A stretch of 64,000 bases of DNA from Pseudomarimonas arenosa (lineage in GTDB: Bacteria > Pseudomonadota > Gammaproteobacteria > Xanthomonadales > Xanthomonadaceae): NCBI RefSeq assembly GCF_014841215.1, contig NZ_JACYTR010000009.1, positions 99,251 through 163,250 of the forward strand. Reading direction: 5' to 3'. Position 1 is the first letter of the stretch. Every line of letters starts with the position of its first letter. This document shows positions 43,601 through 54,600 of this stretch, piece by piece. The translations under genes were made by a program, and so were the position numbers. Under the pieces are notes generated by a model. That model worked only from the letters and a program-made list of their open reading frames with translations, was not told the origin of the DNA and did no database searches.

Positions 43601-46600
43601 GGCGAGGTGCTGTTCGTCGATGAGGTCAGCGGCCTGTTGGCCAATGACAGCGTGTTCCCGCAAGGGCCGCTGCGGGTGATCATCGTCGATCAGCCGGAGC
43701 TCGGTGTGTTGCAGGCGGCCAATGACGGTAGCTTCGTCTATACACCAAATTCCACCGATGTGTCGGGCATCGATGAGTTTATCTATCGGCTGCAGGATGA
43801 CCGGGTCAGCTCGCCGACGGCGCGGGCGCGTATTGAGATCCGTGGCGTCAATGATCCTCCTGTTGCGGTCGCCGACAGTTATCTGACCGATGAAAATGCG
43901 CAACTCGCTGTGGCCGCGCCGGGCGTGCTGGACAACGACACCGATGTCGAAGATGACCTGCTCAGTGCCGAGCTCGTACGTCAGGCCGAGCATGGCACCG
44001 TCACCCTGCGCGCTGACGGTAGTTTCACCTACATTCCTGAGGTGAACTTCCGCGGCAACGACACCTTTGAATATGCCGCCAACGATGGCAACAGCAGCGG
44101 CCCGGCGGTGCAGGTCAGGATCCAAGTCACCCAACCGCCGACGGCCACCAATGACGTGTATCTGGTCGATGTCGATACACCGATCGAGATCACCGATCGG
44201 CGTGAAGGCTTGCTGGTCAACGATCATGACGCGCCGGAGAATGACCCGCTCACGGCTCTGATCGATACTCTGCCAGAGCACGGCGATCTGCTGCTCAACC
44301 CTGACGGCACCTTCCTGTACGCGCCCGATCCGGGCTACAGCGGCCTTGATGTGTGGACCTATCAGGTCACCGATGGGCGATCGAAGTCGAACGTTGGCAC
44401 GGTGACCATGGCAGTTGGCATCACCAGTCTGCCGCGCGCTGTACCCGATGAGTATGAAACGGTGGAAGACGGTGAGCTGATTGTGCCGGCCGCCGAAGGT
44501 CTGCTGATCAATGATCTGGATGCGGATACACCGCTGGATGAGCTTGAGGCCTACCTGGTGGGTCGCGCCCGGCTCGGTGGCAGCGGTCTCGACGTCACAG
44601 TCAATCTTGACGGCAGCTTCCGGGTCAAGCCCTGGCCTAACTTCTTCGGCGAGACCTTCTTCGTCTATCAGGCCTATGACGGCACCGACATTTCCAATGG
44701 TGCGGTGGTCAAGATCATCGTCCATCCGGTGAATGATGGTGTTAACGCCGAGGACGACGCCTATGGCGTGATCCGCAACACCGTGTTCGATACCAACGGT
44801 TCGTCCTGGCCGATTCGTCGCAACGACAGCTGGGACGGTGATTTCACGGTCAACTTCGAAATCGTCGATCCGCCGGTACACGGCAGCGCGACCATCGATC
44901 CGGTCAGCGGCCGGCTGATCTACACGCCGGGTCAGGATTTCGCCGGCACTGATCAGCTGACCTATCGCCTGTTCCAGGTCGACACCGGAATTTCCGACAC
45001 CGCCGTGGTGCGGTTCCGGGTCAATGCTCCACCGGAGGCGCGTCCCGACAGTTACAGCGTGACCGAAGACAGTCTGACCGAAGTCAGCCCCAGTCCGCTG
45101 GCCAACGACGTTGATGCCGATGGCGATCCGCTGGAGTTGGCCTATAGCAGCTTCAGTTACTACCTGCACGGAACTCACATTGTTCTGAGTGTCGATGATC
45201 GCCAGAACCCGACCGTGACCCAGATTCGCACCCAGGGCCACTACTACGGCACAGCCGTCTTCAACTATGTGATCAGTGACGGCACCCAACAGGACCGCGA
45301 TGGCAAGATCACCGTCACTGTTGCGCCGGTGCCGGATGCTCCGATCACCATGGCGGACAGCTATCTGACCCAGCGCGACACCCCGCTGTCGATCAGCAGT
45401 GTGGCGCAGGGTCTGCTGAAGAACGACTACGATCCGGATACCCGTCCCTATGCCGGAGGACCGCAGTGGCCTGCGGCCAGCGGCGCCGACCTGCTGCCGA
45501 TCAAGGCTGAACTGGTGAGTACGACCAGCCATGGCCAGCTCAGCCTGTCTGATACCGGCACCTTCTACTACGTGCCGCAGGCCGGCTACTCGGGCGTCGA
45601 TCAGTTCATCTATCGCGTGCGTGACGGCACCGGTCGAGTCAGCGCCGACACCACAGTCAATATTCGGGTCAATTCGCCAGCGCAGGCCGCCGATGATGCC
45701 TATGTCGCTACCGAAGATGTGGTGTTGGTGGTTCCTGCTGCCGAAGGACTGTTGATCAACGACAGCGACATCGACGGCGATGCGATCTATGCCTCAGCAG
45801 CGGGCGGCTGCGCGCCCTGTCATGGTCGCGTCACCATCCAGGCCGATGGCAGCTTCCGCTATACGCCGGATCGCGACTATCACGGTCTGGACGAGTTCTA
45901 TTACCGAGTCAGCGACGGCATCGCCGGCCAGGATGTCGGTCGGGTCAGCATCACCGTCCTGCCGGTCAACGATGCGCCGATTCCCGACTCCGACACCTAC
46001 CGCACGCGGGAAGACGAAGTGCTGGTGGCACCCGAGCCGCAGGGCGTGATGCGCAACGATCGCGAGGTCGATGGCGACGGTCTTGAGCGGAGTGAGATGC
46101 TAAGTGAGGCCAGTCACGGCGCGGTGGAGTTCCAGCCTGACGGTAGCTTCACCTACACCCCGGATGTCGACTTCAACGGCGACGACAGCTTCCGCTATCG
46201 CGTGTACGACACGACCGGCCTGTACGCTGACGAAATCGTCGAGATCCACGTCACGCCGGTCAATGATGCTCCGACGGCGGTCGACGATAGCTACAGCACG
46301 CCGATGGATCAGGAGCTGTGGGTGGCGGCCGATGCCGGTGTTCTGATCAACGACAGCGATGTCGATGGTCCGAACTTGTCGGTCAGCCTGATCGGACCGC
46401 CGCAGCATGGTCAGCTCAGCCTGCAGCCTGACGGCGGCTTCCGTTACCAGCCCAATGGCTTCTTCAGTGGAGTTGATCAGTTCCGCTACCAGATCGACGA
46501 TGGTCTCGGCGCCCTGGCCGTGGGTACCGCCCTGATCCAGGTGACCTCGGTGGATCCTGAGGTTGAGGTGGTGGGCGAGAACGACTTCTATCGCTTCGAA

Positions 46601-48643
46601 GGGCCACGCCTTGAGATCAACGCGCCCGGTGTGCTTGGCAATGACCGTATCGACGGCGCCGGGCGTGACACGCTGCAGGCCGAGCTGGCCATCCCGCCCA
46701 ACGTCGGCACGCTGCAGCTGAATGCGGATGGCAGCTTCGTATTCCAGGCGCCTGACGGCTATGTCGGATTGCTTGGCTTCACCTATGTCGTGCGCTCCGG
46801 TGATGCCACCGCCTTGGCCCGGGTCAGCCTGGATGTGCAGCGCACGGTCAACGTGCCGCCGCAGGCGTTTGGTGAGAGCTATGGCGTGCTGGAAGACGCC
46901 ATCCTGGATTCGCGGCCGATTGCCAGCCTGCTGGCCAACGATCGCGATCATGAGCGTGCGCCGCTGCAACTGGAGGTGTTGGACGCTCCCGAGCACGGTC
47001 AGCTCGAGCTACTGACCGGCGGCCACTTTGTCTACCGACCCAATCCCAACTTCCACGGCAACGATCGGCTGCGCTATCGGGTCAGTGATGGCCAGGCCTG
47101 GTCGCAGCCGGCTGAAGCCGCGCTCAGCGTGTTTGCCCAGAACGATACGCCCGAGGCGCAGGACGATATCTACCGCGTCGAACAGGATGTTGCGTTGCAG
47201 GTGGCAACGGCCGATGGAGTACTTAGCAACGACATCGATGTCGACGGTGACACGTTGATGGTGGAACTGGTCGACGCACCTCGCAAAGGCCAGCTGCAAA
47301 TGGATCCGGAGGGGGGATTCATTTACCTGCCGTTGCCAGGTGCAATCGGTGAGGACAGCTTCCGCTATGCGGCCAGCGACTTGCTGGCGCTGGCCACCGC
47401 CACCGTTCGACTGAATATCGCGCGCGACAATCAGCCGCCGCTGGCGCAGGGCGAGCGCTATGTGATCGACGAGGATCATCTGCTGAACAGCCGCAGCGTT
47501 GGCGGGCTGCTCCGAAACGACAGCGACCCCGATGGCGATGCGCTCAGCGTGATCCTGGTCGAGCTGCCAGCCCACGGTGAGCTGGAGCTTGATGGTCAGC
47601 ATTTCCGTTATCGCCCGACGGCCGATTTCTTCGGTCAGGATGCGTTCCTGTACCAGGTCAGCGACGGCGAATTCCTCAGCGACACGGTCACGGCTGAGAT
47701 CGAGGTCACCGCGGTCAACGATGCGCCACGCGTGCAGCACGACCTCTACAGCGTCATTCAGGGCAACGTGCTCCTGGTGGACGCGGCGCACGGCGTCCTG
47801 GTCAATGACCGCGATGTGGAGTCCGATCCGCTCACGCTGAGCGTTCACGGCGCGCCCGGCCACGGCACCCTGCAGCTGGCCGCCGACGGCAGTTTCCGCT
47901 ACCAGCCCAACGCCGCGTTCAATGGTCGCGATGAGTTCATCTATCGACTCAGCGATGGCCGCGCGCAGGCACTGGGTCGCGTAGCGATCGACGTCACGCG
48001 CGGCAGCAACGTTCGTCCGCAGGCACAGGGTGAGCGCTACAGCCTGGCCGAAGATACCGTGTTCGACTCGCGCAGCTTCAGCAGCCTGCTTAGCAACGAT
48101 AGCGATCCGGAGGGTGTTGCTCTGAGCCTGGTGCCCATAGAAGAGCCAAATCAAGGCCTCACCGAGTGGCTGCCCAATGGCCATGTGCGCTACACGCCGG
48201 TTCGAGATCAGTGGCAGCCGGTCGAAATCCGCTACGCGGTCAGCGACGGCGAGATGCAGTCGGACTCTGTTGCCCTGCGCATCGAGTATCTGCCGCAAAA
48301 CGACCCGCCACAGGCAGTTGCCGACCTCTACTACCTGCCGCCCGGCCTGAACAAGCTGGAAGCTGCGGTGGAACGCGGTGTGTTGGTGAATGATAGCGAT
48401 CCCGACGGCGATGCCCTGGTTACCACCGTGGTCAGCGGGCCCGAGCATGGCCAGCTGCTGCTGAATTTGGACGGCAGCTTTGACTATCAGCCCAACTCGC
48501 CGCGCGCCGAGCGTGACGGTTTCCGCTATCGCGCCTCCGATGCACAGGGCGAGAGCGGCGAGGCCGAGGTGCTGCTGCTGATGGATCCGCAGTCGGCGCC
48601 GACCTCCATCTTTAAAGACAGTTTCGAGTCTCCCCAGCCATGA
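40700..48643 (+). CDS. Giant secreted protein: TIG-like modules followed by 20 bacterial Ig/cadherin-like modules
   Basis: The 2647-aa protein has a signal peptide (about 1-39, SAGALA cleavage). A region to about residue 670 holds four or five IPT/TIG-like modules (for example VELDSEVQLTVTGRGLSAASDLRIL), separated by a recurring (S/A)PxLGVxRG motif. Then come 20 modules of about 98 aa of the Ig_17/cadherin-like type (consensus ...DSY...GVL.ND.D.DGD.L...L...P.HG.L.L..DGSF.YTP...F.G.D.F.Y..SDG...). It ends SIFKDSFESPQP, a tail type I associate with secreted proteins of this order. The only two cysteines in the mature chain form C1704-APC-H. The last three bases overlap the next gene (ATGA). Probably an adhesin or extracellular scaffold. 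Confidence 0.9.
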   Translation: MFGAIRSCRLNAHASRQRGLPLSWLFSILLALASAGALAEPAAGAKDLPFVLRPGDVVANAPLGVKRPVATVIERQLWSPALGVRRPVEQVAEARLFVAPTLGVLRGAGVRSVDPARVSLGQADQQLSLSGHGLQQAASLQFEPADGIAVVSLDAASDGQSLQVALDVASDASVGKRQLRVLRADGSRIPPLTSEAGQLLVAADAPIIDSIAPVLLNPGDAATLVIRGRHLRGLPIVSRGDVNQPIVRVLPADQISVGDQPTYNDAGTEVTVPIQIAATAALGPRRVELETLSGVSAAEMTPANTLHISSQPYVVRSPWVSPLLRVQRGSAAPIVRDVVGVAVGVVRGDYIADIAPTAVELDSEVQLTVTGRGLSAASDLRILPAHGIEQIAGSFSASNEQVQVRLLVSADAQLVPRKVEVQLPSKSLVAPRLLQIRDRQPQITALRPTYLLRDGSSQTIELQGSALSQTTAVRLISDQGLIIESYEALGAEAARMVLRAAPDAALGARLVQVSSPSSSSIDQPTPGNTLFVRDRNQVLTPLVSPLLGVRRGNAQHSSQLDFHSPLLRVVRGAYADRVSPNIVRRGQTTQLRVEGRGLDQVTSVVIADDQGITLSTPQLAADGLSLSFDLTIAADAAPGKRRVDLQRVSSLLPFVPQDSAIFEIDDNDADVPEGTSDSYNLHTNALIDVPAIEGVLSNDFNPQGGAMLAVLRSLPNSGTLNLRSDGSFVYTPNADFVGNDRFEYSPANADAIGNSTSVTLRVTERDDAVNDEYLIADNQVLEVDAANGLLSNDRITAGAAVAIVLENAPSRGSLILANDGSFRYTPNGTPGTEVLRYRLQVDGLRSLPAEFRIIVQDVNEAPIAEDDSYVTDRGVRLDVPKVRGVLSNDSDPDGDVLQARLLENPAIGSLSLNSDGSFSYTAPSDFVGSVSFRYEAQDPRGLRVPAEVRITVNDTLAAADDSYVMNEGEVLFVDEVSGLLANDSVFPQGPLRVIIVDQPELGVLQAANDGSFVYTPNSTDVSGIDEFIYRLQDDRVSSPTARARIEIRGVNDPPVAVADSYLTDENAQLAVAAPGVLDNDTDVEDDLLSAELVRQAEHGTVTLRADGSFTYIPEVNFRGNDTFEYAANDGNSSGPAVQVRIQVTQPPTATNDVYLVDVDTPIEITDRREGLLVNDHDAPENDPLTALIDTLPEHGDLLLNPDGTFLYAPDPGYSGLDVWTYQVTDGRSKSNVGTVTMAVGITSLPRAVPDEYETVEDGELIVPAAEGLLINDLDADTPLDELEAYLVGRARLGGSGLDVTVNLDGSFRVKPWPNFFGETFFVYQAYDGTDISNGAVVKIIVHPVNDGVNAEDDAYGVIRNTVFDTNGSSWPIRRNDSWDGDFTVNFEIVDPPVHGSATIDPVSGRLIYTPGQDFAGTDQLTYRLFQVDTGISDTAVVRFRVNAPPEARPDSYSVTEDSLTEVSPSPLANDVDADGDPLELAYSSFSYYLHGTHIVLSVDDRQNPTVTQIRTQGHYYGTAVFNYVISDGTQQDRDGKITVTVAPVPDAPITMADSYLTQRDTPLSISSVAQGLLKNDYDPDTRPYAGGPQWPAASGADLLPIKAELVSTTSHGQLSLSDTGTFYYVPQAGYSGVDQFIYRVRDGTGRVSADTTVNIRVNSPAQAADDAYVATEDVVLVVPAAEGLLINDSDIDGDAIYASAAGGCAPCHGRVTIQADGSFRYTPDRDYHGLDEFYYRVSDGIAGQDVGRVSITVLPVNDAPIPDSDTYRTREDEVLVAPEPQGVMRNDREVDGDGLERSEMLSEASHGAVEFQPDGSFTYTPDVDFNGDDSFRYRVYDTTGLYADEIVEIHVTPVNDAPTAVDDSYSTPMDQELWVAADAGVLINDSDVDGPNLSVSLIGPPQHGQLSLQPDGGFRYQPNGFFSGVDQFRYQIDDGLGALAVGTALIQVTSVDPEVEVVGENDFYRFEGPRLEINAPGVLGNDRIDGAGRDTLQAELAIPPNVGTLQLNADGSFVFQAPDGYVGLLGFTYVVRSGDATALARVSLDVQRTVNVPPQAFGESYGVLEDAILDSRPIASLLANDRDHERAPLQLEVLDAPEHGQLELLTGGHFVYRPNPNFHGNDRLRYRVSDGQAWSQPAEAALSVFAQNDTPEAQDDIYRVEQDVALQVATADGVLSNDIDVDGDTLMVELVDAPRKGQLQMDPEGGFIYLPLPGAIGEDSFRYAASDLLALATATVRLNIARDNQPPLAQGERYVIDEDHLLNSRSVGGLLRNDSDPDGDALSVILVELPAHGELELDGQHFRYRPTADFFGQDAFLYQVSDGEFLSDTVTAEIEVTAVNDAPRVQHDLYSVIQGNVLLVDAAHGVLVNDRDVESDPLTLSVHGAPGHGTLQLAADGSFRYQPNAAFNGRDEFIYRLSDGRAQALGRVAIDVTRGSNVRPQAQGERYSLAEDTVFDSRSFSSLLSNDSDPEGVALSLVPIEEPNQGLTEWLPNGHVRYTPVRDQWQPVEIRYAVSDGEMQSDSVALRIEYLPQNDPPQAVADLYYLPPGLNKLEAAVERGVLVNDSDPDGDALVTTVVSGPEHGQLLLNLDGSFDYQPNSPRAERDGFRYRASDAQGESGEAEVLLLMDPQSAPTSIFKDSFESPQP
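42720..48595 (+). repeat. Tandem array of 20 Ig_17/cadherin-like coding modules
   Basis: Protein-level repeats of about 98 residues (about 294 bp), each with a conserved ND.Y start, a GVL.ND.D core, a DGSF.Y block and a D.F.Y..SDG end. Modules 7-10 are longer or more diverged. DNA identity between modules is low by eye, so the array is old or diversified apart from the last six modules. Confidence 0.88.
46856..48595 (+). repeat. Higher-order two-module repeat (modules 15-20)
   Basis: Modules 15, 17 and 19 share openings of the type QAxGExY...ED..(D/N)SR...LL.ND, while modules 16, 18 and 20 share xAxxDxY...V...GVL.ND. This gives three copies of an A-B pair with a period of about 192 residues, superimposed on the single-module repeat. 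Confidence 0.7.
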
Positions 48644-51600
48644 ACAAGACGTTTCGGCAGGTCCTGGGCTTGTTTGCCCTGCTCTGGACCTTACCCGCTC
48701 TGGCCGACCTGCAAGGCGGATTGGATTGGCTGCGCGCCCGCGATGCTGCCGGCGGCGTACATCGCAGCCAGGATCTGGCTGGCGCGGTGGATACCAATGC
48801 CGAAGCCTGGCTCAGCCTGCATCTGCTCGGTGCCACCCAGGGTGTGCCCGGACTGGCCGCGGTCGCTGCCGAGCAGGCCGACGAGTCGACCCTGTCGCGC
48901 GCGCGGCAGGTGTTGATCAAGCTGCAGCAGGGCAGCAGTGGTGATCAGATCATTGCCGGCCTCTTGCGTGAGCAGCGCGCCGATGGGGGTTTTTCCTCGC
49001 ATGCCCAGGGCGGCAGCGATGCGCTCAGCACCGCCTGGGTGTTGTTGGCGCTGGATCGCGCCGGACGCGGTGCGCAAACCCCGGCGCAGCGCGCCCTGGC
49101 CTGGCTGTTGGCCAGCCAGCGTGCCGACGGCGGCTGGCCGGCCAACTCGGCATCGGAATCCTCGCTGTGGATCAGCGCGCAGGTCGCCCGAACTCTGCAG
49201 GCCTACGCCACCCGCTTTGCCCTGAGCGCCAGTCTCACCAAGTCACGCAACTACATGCTAAGTCGACAGCGCGCCGATCACAGCTTTGGCGAGCTGTTCG
49301 AGACCGCACAGGCGCTCGACGCGCTAGTGGCGCTGGCGGCTGAGCGCACGGCCATCGATCGTGGTATCGCGCAGCTGGCCGGCCTGCAGCTGGCCAATGG
49401 CAGCTTTGCCGATGACGCCTATCAGACGGCCCTGGCCTTGCGCGCCTTGCATGCCCACGCCCAGCCGGTGATCGATCCGACCATGGCCCAGCTGCGCGGT
49501 CGGGTGATCGCCGCCGACACCGAGCTACCGATCACAGGCGCTAGCCTGGTGTTAAGCGGCGCCGGTAGCAGCACCATCACCAGCAACAACAGCGGTGAGC
49601 TTCATGCCGACAATCTGCCCGGTGGGCAGTATCAGGCGACCTTGAGTTATGCCGGCATGCAGTCGGTCAGCTTCGAGTTCACCGTGCCCGGCGGTCGCGC
49701 CATCGATCTTGGCACGCTGCGCATGTACCAGCGACAGGGCATCGGCAACCCGTTCGGCGTGATTCGCGGCCGCACCGTCAATGCCACCACCGGCGAGCCG
49801 GTGGCCGGTGCCCGAGTGCGAATGGAGAGCCCGGCTAACGAGGTGTTAAGTGATGCCGACGGCCGCTTCCAGTTCCTGCAGGTGCCGCCGGGGCCGGTGC
49901 GCCTGCTGGCCGATGCCGGCGGTTATTGCTCGGCGGCCATGGATGCCACCAGCGAAGCCGGGGCGGTGCTGGAGGCCACCTTCCGGTTGAATCCGCGCGA
50001 GAACACCGGCACCACCGCCATTGTGCGCGGAGTGATTCTGCATGGTCAGACGCAGGCGCCACTGGCCGACGTGCAGGTCAGCGCCAGCGTCGGCGGTCCG
50101 ACGCCCAGCGCTAGCACAGCCGCCGATGGCAGCTACGAGCTGGTGCTGGATGCCGACGGCATTGTTGAGTTGCAGGTGGCGAAGACCGGCTTTGATTCGG
50201 TCTCACTTAGCACGCTGTTGGTGCCGAACCAGGTGTTCGCCTTCTCGCCGCGCCTGTATCCCACCGGTGAAACCCCACCCGATGCCAACCGCGCGCTGAT
50301 TCGTGGCGTGGTGGTCAATCAGGCCAACCGTCAGCCGATTGCCAATGCCTTGATCGTGGTCACCGATCCGGCCGGACAGCAGAGCCTGCGCAGCGCCAAT
50401 GATGGTCGCTTTGAAATCAGCGCACTGACCGGGCCCGAGGTGCGTATCTCGATCAGCGCCGATGCCTTCGATCCGGCGCGTCTGCTGGTGCCGATCCAGC
50501 CGCTGGAACAGCGTGATATCGGCACCGTGGGCCTGAAGCCGACGGCGATCGATTTCTATTTCCCCGATCTGGCCATCGTCGACAGCACGCTGTCCACCAC
50601 TGAGCCCGATCTGTTCTCGCTGTCGCAGGGCTTCGAAGTTGAGATCGTCAATCGCGGTACTGCCAATGTGGTGCAGGATTTCGATCTGATCGGCTTTGTC
50701 GACAGCAATGGCAACGGCGTGTTCGACGTCGGCATCGAATCGGAAGCCGGGCGCGTGCGCGTCAGTGAAGACCTGCCGATCGGCGGCAGTGCGACGGCCA
50801 CGATTGCGGTCAGCGCCCAGCTCAATTTCCGCGATGCGCCGATCGCCTTCCTGGTCGATGTCGAAAACGAAGTGCCGGAGCAGGACGAAGACAACAACCA
50901 CGGCTCCAGCTTGCTCGGCTGCCGTGTCACCCCGGCCTTTATCGGTAACGACACCATCGAAGAGGCCTGGCGCTGGGACGGCCTGTCCAGCAATCCAAAC
51001 ATCCGCTCCTTGAATCAGGTGCCGGTGGTTGGCCAACTCACCGACGACAACGGCGACGGCGTGATCAATGAATACGATATTCCCGATATCGTCTTCGTCG
51101 CCGCGCAGCGCAATCAGTGGGGCCCGGCCAGCACCGCCCTGGTGGCGATCGATGGCCGCGGTGGCGGTGAGCACTGGGCACGCACCGACGTCAATCTGTC
51201 GCATTTCAGTTCACTGGCCCTGGGCGATATCGACAACGACGGCATCGCCGAGATCGTCGGCGTGCGCGGCTATCGTCAGGAGCTGATCGCCTTTGAACAC
51301 ACCGGTCAACTTAAGTGGCGGGTGCCACTCTCAGGCCCCAGCGTGCCTGAGGTGATCCTGCCGCCGCCGCCCTATGTCTACGATCAGATCACCATCGTCA
51401 ATCTGGAGGGCGACAACGAGGCCGAAGTGATCCACGGTCGACAGGTATTCCGCGGCATCTCCGGCGAAAAGCTGTGGGAAGGCGAGCACGATGCCGGCGG
51501 TGACGGTGGCAAGCCGATCAATGCGCCGGTGGCCGAAGCCTTTGGCGTTGGTTCGATTGCCGCCGACATCAATATGGACGGCATCATGGAAGTGGTGGCC

Positions 51601-54600
51601 GGGCGCAGCGCCTACGATGCCGATGGCCGCACCCTGTGGCATCGCGCGGACATCAAGCCCAATCCCTATCAGGACGCCGATGGCACGCCGATGAACTCCT
51701 CGGGCCTGAATGCGATCGGCAACTTCGATCTGGATGATTTCCCCGAGATCGTGCTCAGCATCAACGATGAGCTATACCTGCTGGAACACACTGGCGAGAC
51801 CATCTGGGGACCGAAGTTCGCTCCGGATTTCGGCGAGATGGGTGCGCCTTCGGTGGCCGATCTTGATCGCGATGGCCTGCCCGAGATCATGATCTCGTCG
51901 AACGAGCGCCTCACCGTATTCGAGTCGGATGGTACGGTTAAGTGGACGGCGACCATTCACGACCAGTCCGGTGTCACCAGCGCCACCGTGTTCGACTTTG
52001 AGAATGACGGTCTGTACGAAGTCATCCATATGGACGAAGAAGACTTCCGCATCTTCGACGCCCTGACCGGCGCGCGTCTCTACGAAACCCGCAACACCTC
52101 GGTCACCGTGTATGAGTTCCCGGTGGTGGCCGATATCGACGGTGACAAGCAGGCCGAGATCATCCTGACCGGCTTTGATCGCGACTTCCAGGCTGGCGTC
52201 ACGCCGGGCATCCGCGTGTTCAAGGCGCGCAACGGTGCCTGGGCCGATGCCGGTTCGGTGTGGGGCTCGCAGAGCTTCCATATCAACGAGGTCAACGAAG
52301 ACAGTACGGTGCCGTTGCTGGAAACGCCGTCCTGGCTGACCCACAACACCTACCGCGTGCAGCGCAGCCCGTATCCTGACCCGCTGGGCATGCCGGATTT
52401 CAGCGTCGGCGAGCTGCGCCTGATCGATCAGGGCCCGGGGCGCAATCCCACCGTGCAGGTGCGAGTTGGCAATGCCGGCCCGGTCGATGCCCACGAGCCA
52501 CCGTGGATTGGCGTGTATCGTGGCGACCCGGCCCAGGGCGGCGTGTTGCTGACCGAGACCCGTCTCGACACCCTGCGCCCGGCCCGCTTCCAGATTGTCG
52601 ACCTGGGCGAGGTGAGCCTGAGCGGCAGTGGTGATCTGTATGCTGTGGTCGACCAGCGCGGCCGCGCCACTGAATGCCGCGAAACCAACAATCAACGCCA
52701 GGTGCCGTTCGCGGCCGCCAATGGCCGCGGCCTGTTGCAGCTCAGCACCGATCGGAGTGCTTATCTGCCGGGGGCTCAGGTGATGATCGAGGCGCGGGTG
52801 GAGAATCGCGGCGGTATCGCGGCGGACTTCCGTGTTGAGCTCAGCCTGTACAACGCGCAGAACCGCCTGATCCAGCGTTTTGATGACCTGAGCGCTCAAG
52901 CCGTCGGCACGACACTGCCGCGGCTGCTGACCCAGGCGTGGTTCAGTGGCGATGCGCTGGGTGGCGCCTACCGCGTGGAGGGGCGGCTGTTGGATCGTCA
53001 GAACCAGCTCGTTTCCAGTGCCAGCACCCTGTTCGCCATCGAAGGCAGCGGCAGCGGTGCCAGCCTGCGTCTGCTGACCGACAAGGCCAGCTACCGACCG
53101 GGTGAGCCGGTGTTCCTGCAGGTCGAAGCGCGCAACCTGTCAGCATCTGAGCTGATCCGTTCGCCGCAGATCCTGCTGTCTACCCTGCACAACGGTGTGG
53201 AAGTGGCGCAGCGTACACTGGAGCTTGAAGACTTGTTCGCCGGTGCCGTGTTCCAGGTCGAACTGGGCGTCGAGGCCAGTGAACCGGCCGGCAACTACAG
53301 CGTGGCGGGTGTATTGCGGTCGGCCTTGACCCAGGCTGATCTGGCCAGTGATAACGCCGAGTTTGAGCGGCTTCTGGACGCCAGCGCAGCGATCAGTGGC
53401 AGCGTCGATGCCCAGCTGGCGCGTTTGACGGTCGGGCAGACGCAGAACTGTCTGATGACGGTACGCAATCAGGGCACGGCGGCAGTCAGCGGCCTGCAGG
53501 TGCGCCGTCGAGTGATGGCCGAGGCCGGATCCGAGGTGAAACTGGAGGTTAGCGAGGCGGTTTCCCTGCCAGCGGCGGGCAGTCAGGCTGCCAATCAGAT
53601 CGTGGCAACCCAAGGCTATGCCGATGGTCTCTATGCCTGCGTGCTGGAAGTACAGCAGGGCAGCGGCTGGCGTGTGCTCGACTCGGAAGCTTTCGAAGTG
53701 GCCGGCAGCACCCAGCCGGGTATCCTGGTCACGCCGATCAGCGGTTTGGTCACCGACGAAGACGGCGCCAGCGCCAGCTTCAGCGTGGTGTTGCAGAGTC
53801 CGCCCAGTGCCCTGGTGCGCATTGCCTTGCAGCCCTCGGACAGCGCCGAGTGGCGACTGTCGACTCAGGAGCTGAGCTTCAGTCCCGCCACCTGGAATAT
53901 TCCCCGTCAGGTCGAGGTGCAGGGGCTGGATGATGATCTGCCCGATGGTGATCAGCTCGGCCTGATCCGAACGCTGCCGGCGCAGAGTGCCGATGCCAGC
54001 TATCAGGCCATGGATGCCGATGATGTCGAGGTCACCAACCGAGACAATGATGGCGCGCAGATTCTGGTCAGCCCGAGCAGCATCGAAACGTCGGAGGATG
54101 GCAGCCTGGCCAGCATCGAGGTGCGTCTCAGTTCGCCACCGACTTCGCCGGTGCTGATCGCGCTGCGGTCCAGTGATGCCGGAGAATGGCAGCTCGACCG
54201 CAGCAGCTTGAGCTTCGATAGCGGCAACTGGAATCAGGTGCAGTTGATCGAGGTGAGTGGTCAGGACGATGCCGAGGTCGATGGCACCCAGCTGGGCTGG
54301 ATCGAGCTATTGCCGGCGCAAAGCGGCGATCCCGCCTATGCCGGTCGCGATCCGGTCGATGTGCGCGCGCGCAACCTCGACAACGATGTGCCCGAAGTCT
54401 TGCTGAGCCCGGCGCAGCTGATCACCAGCGAGGGTGGGCCGGCTCAGGCCTTCCAGCTGCGCCTCAGCGCGGCGCCCAGCAGCCCGGTGCGGATTCCGAT
54501 CGGGCCAGTCGACAGCTCGGAGTGGCGCATTCTCGCGCTCGAAGCGGTGTTGACCAGCGACAACTGGCAGGCCGGTGTCAGCGTGCTGGTGGAACCGATG

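Noticed and set aside
43235..45532. 765-codon open frame on the minus strand inside the Ig-repeat gene
   Set aside because: It is the antisense shadow of a GC-rich repeat gene; its translation has no domain signature, while the plus frame shows clear Ig-like modules.
42720..48595. Short-repeat array reminiscent of CRISPR at DNA level
   Set aside because: The repeats are about 294 bp, coding and diverged; no short identical direct repeats with spacers exist anywhere in the window.
48640..49480. N-terminal toroid as a thioester-containing macroglobulin domain
   Set aside because: No CxEQ thioester motif is visible and the repeats match general alpha/alpha-toroid folds only.
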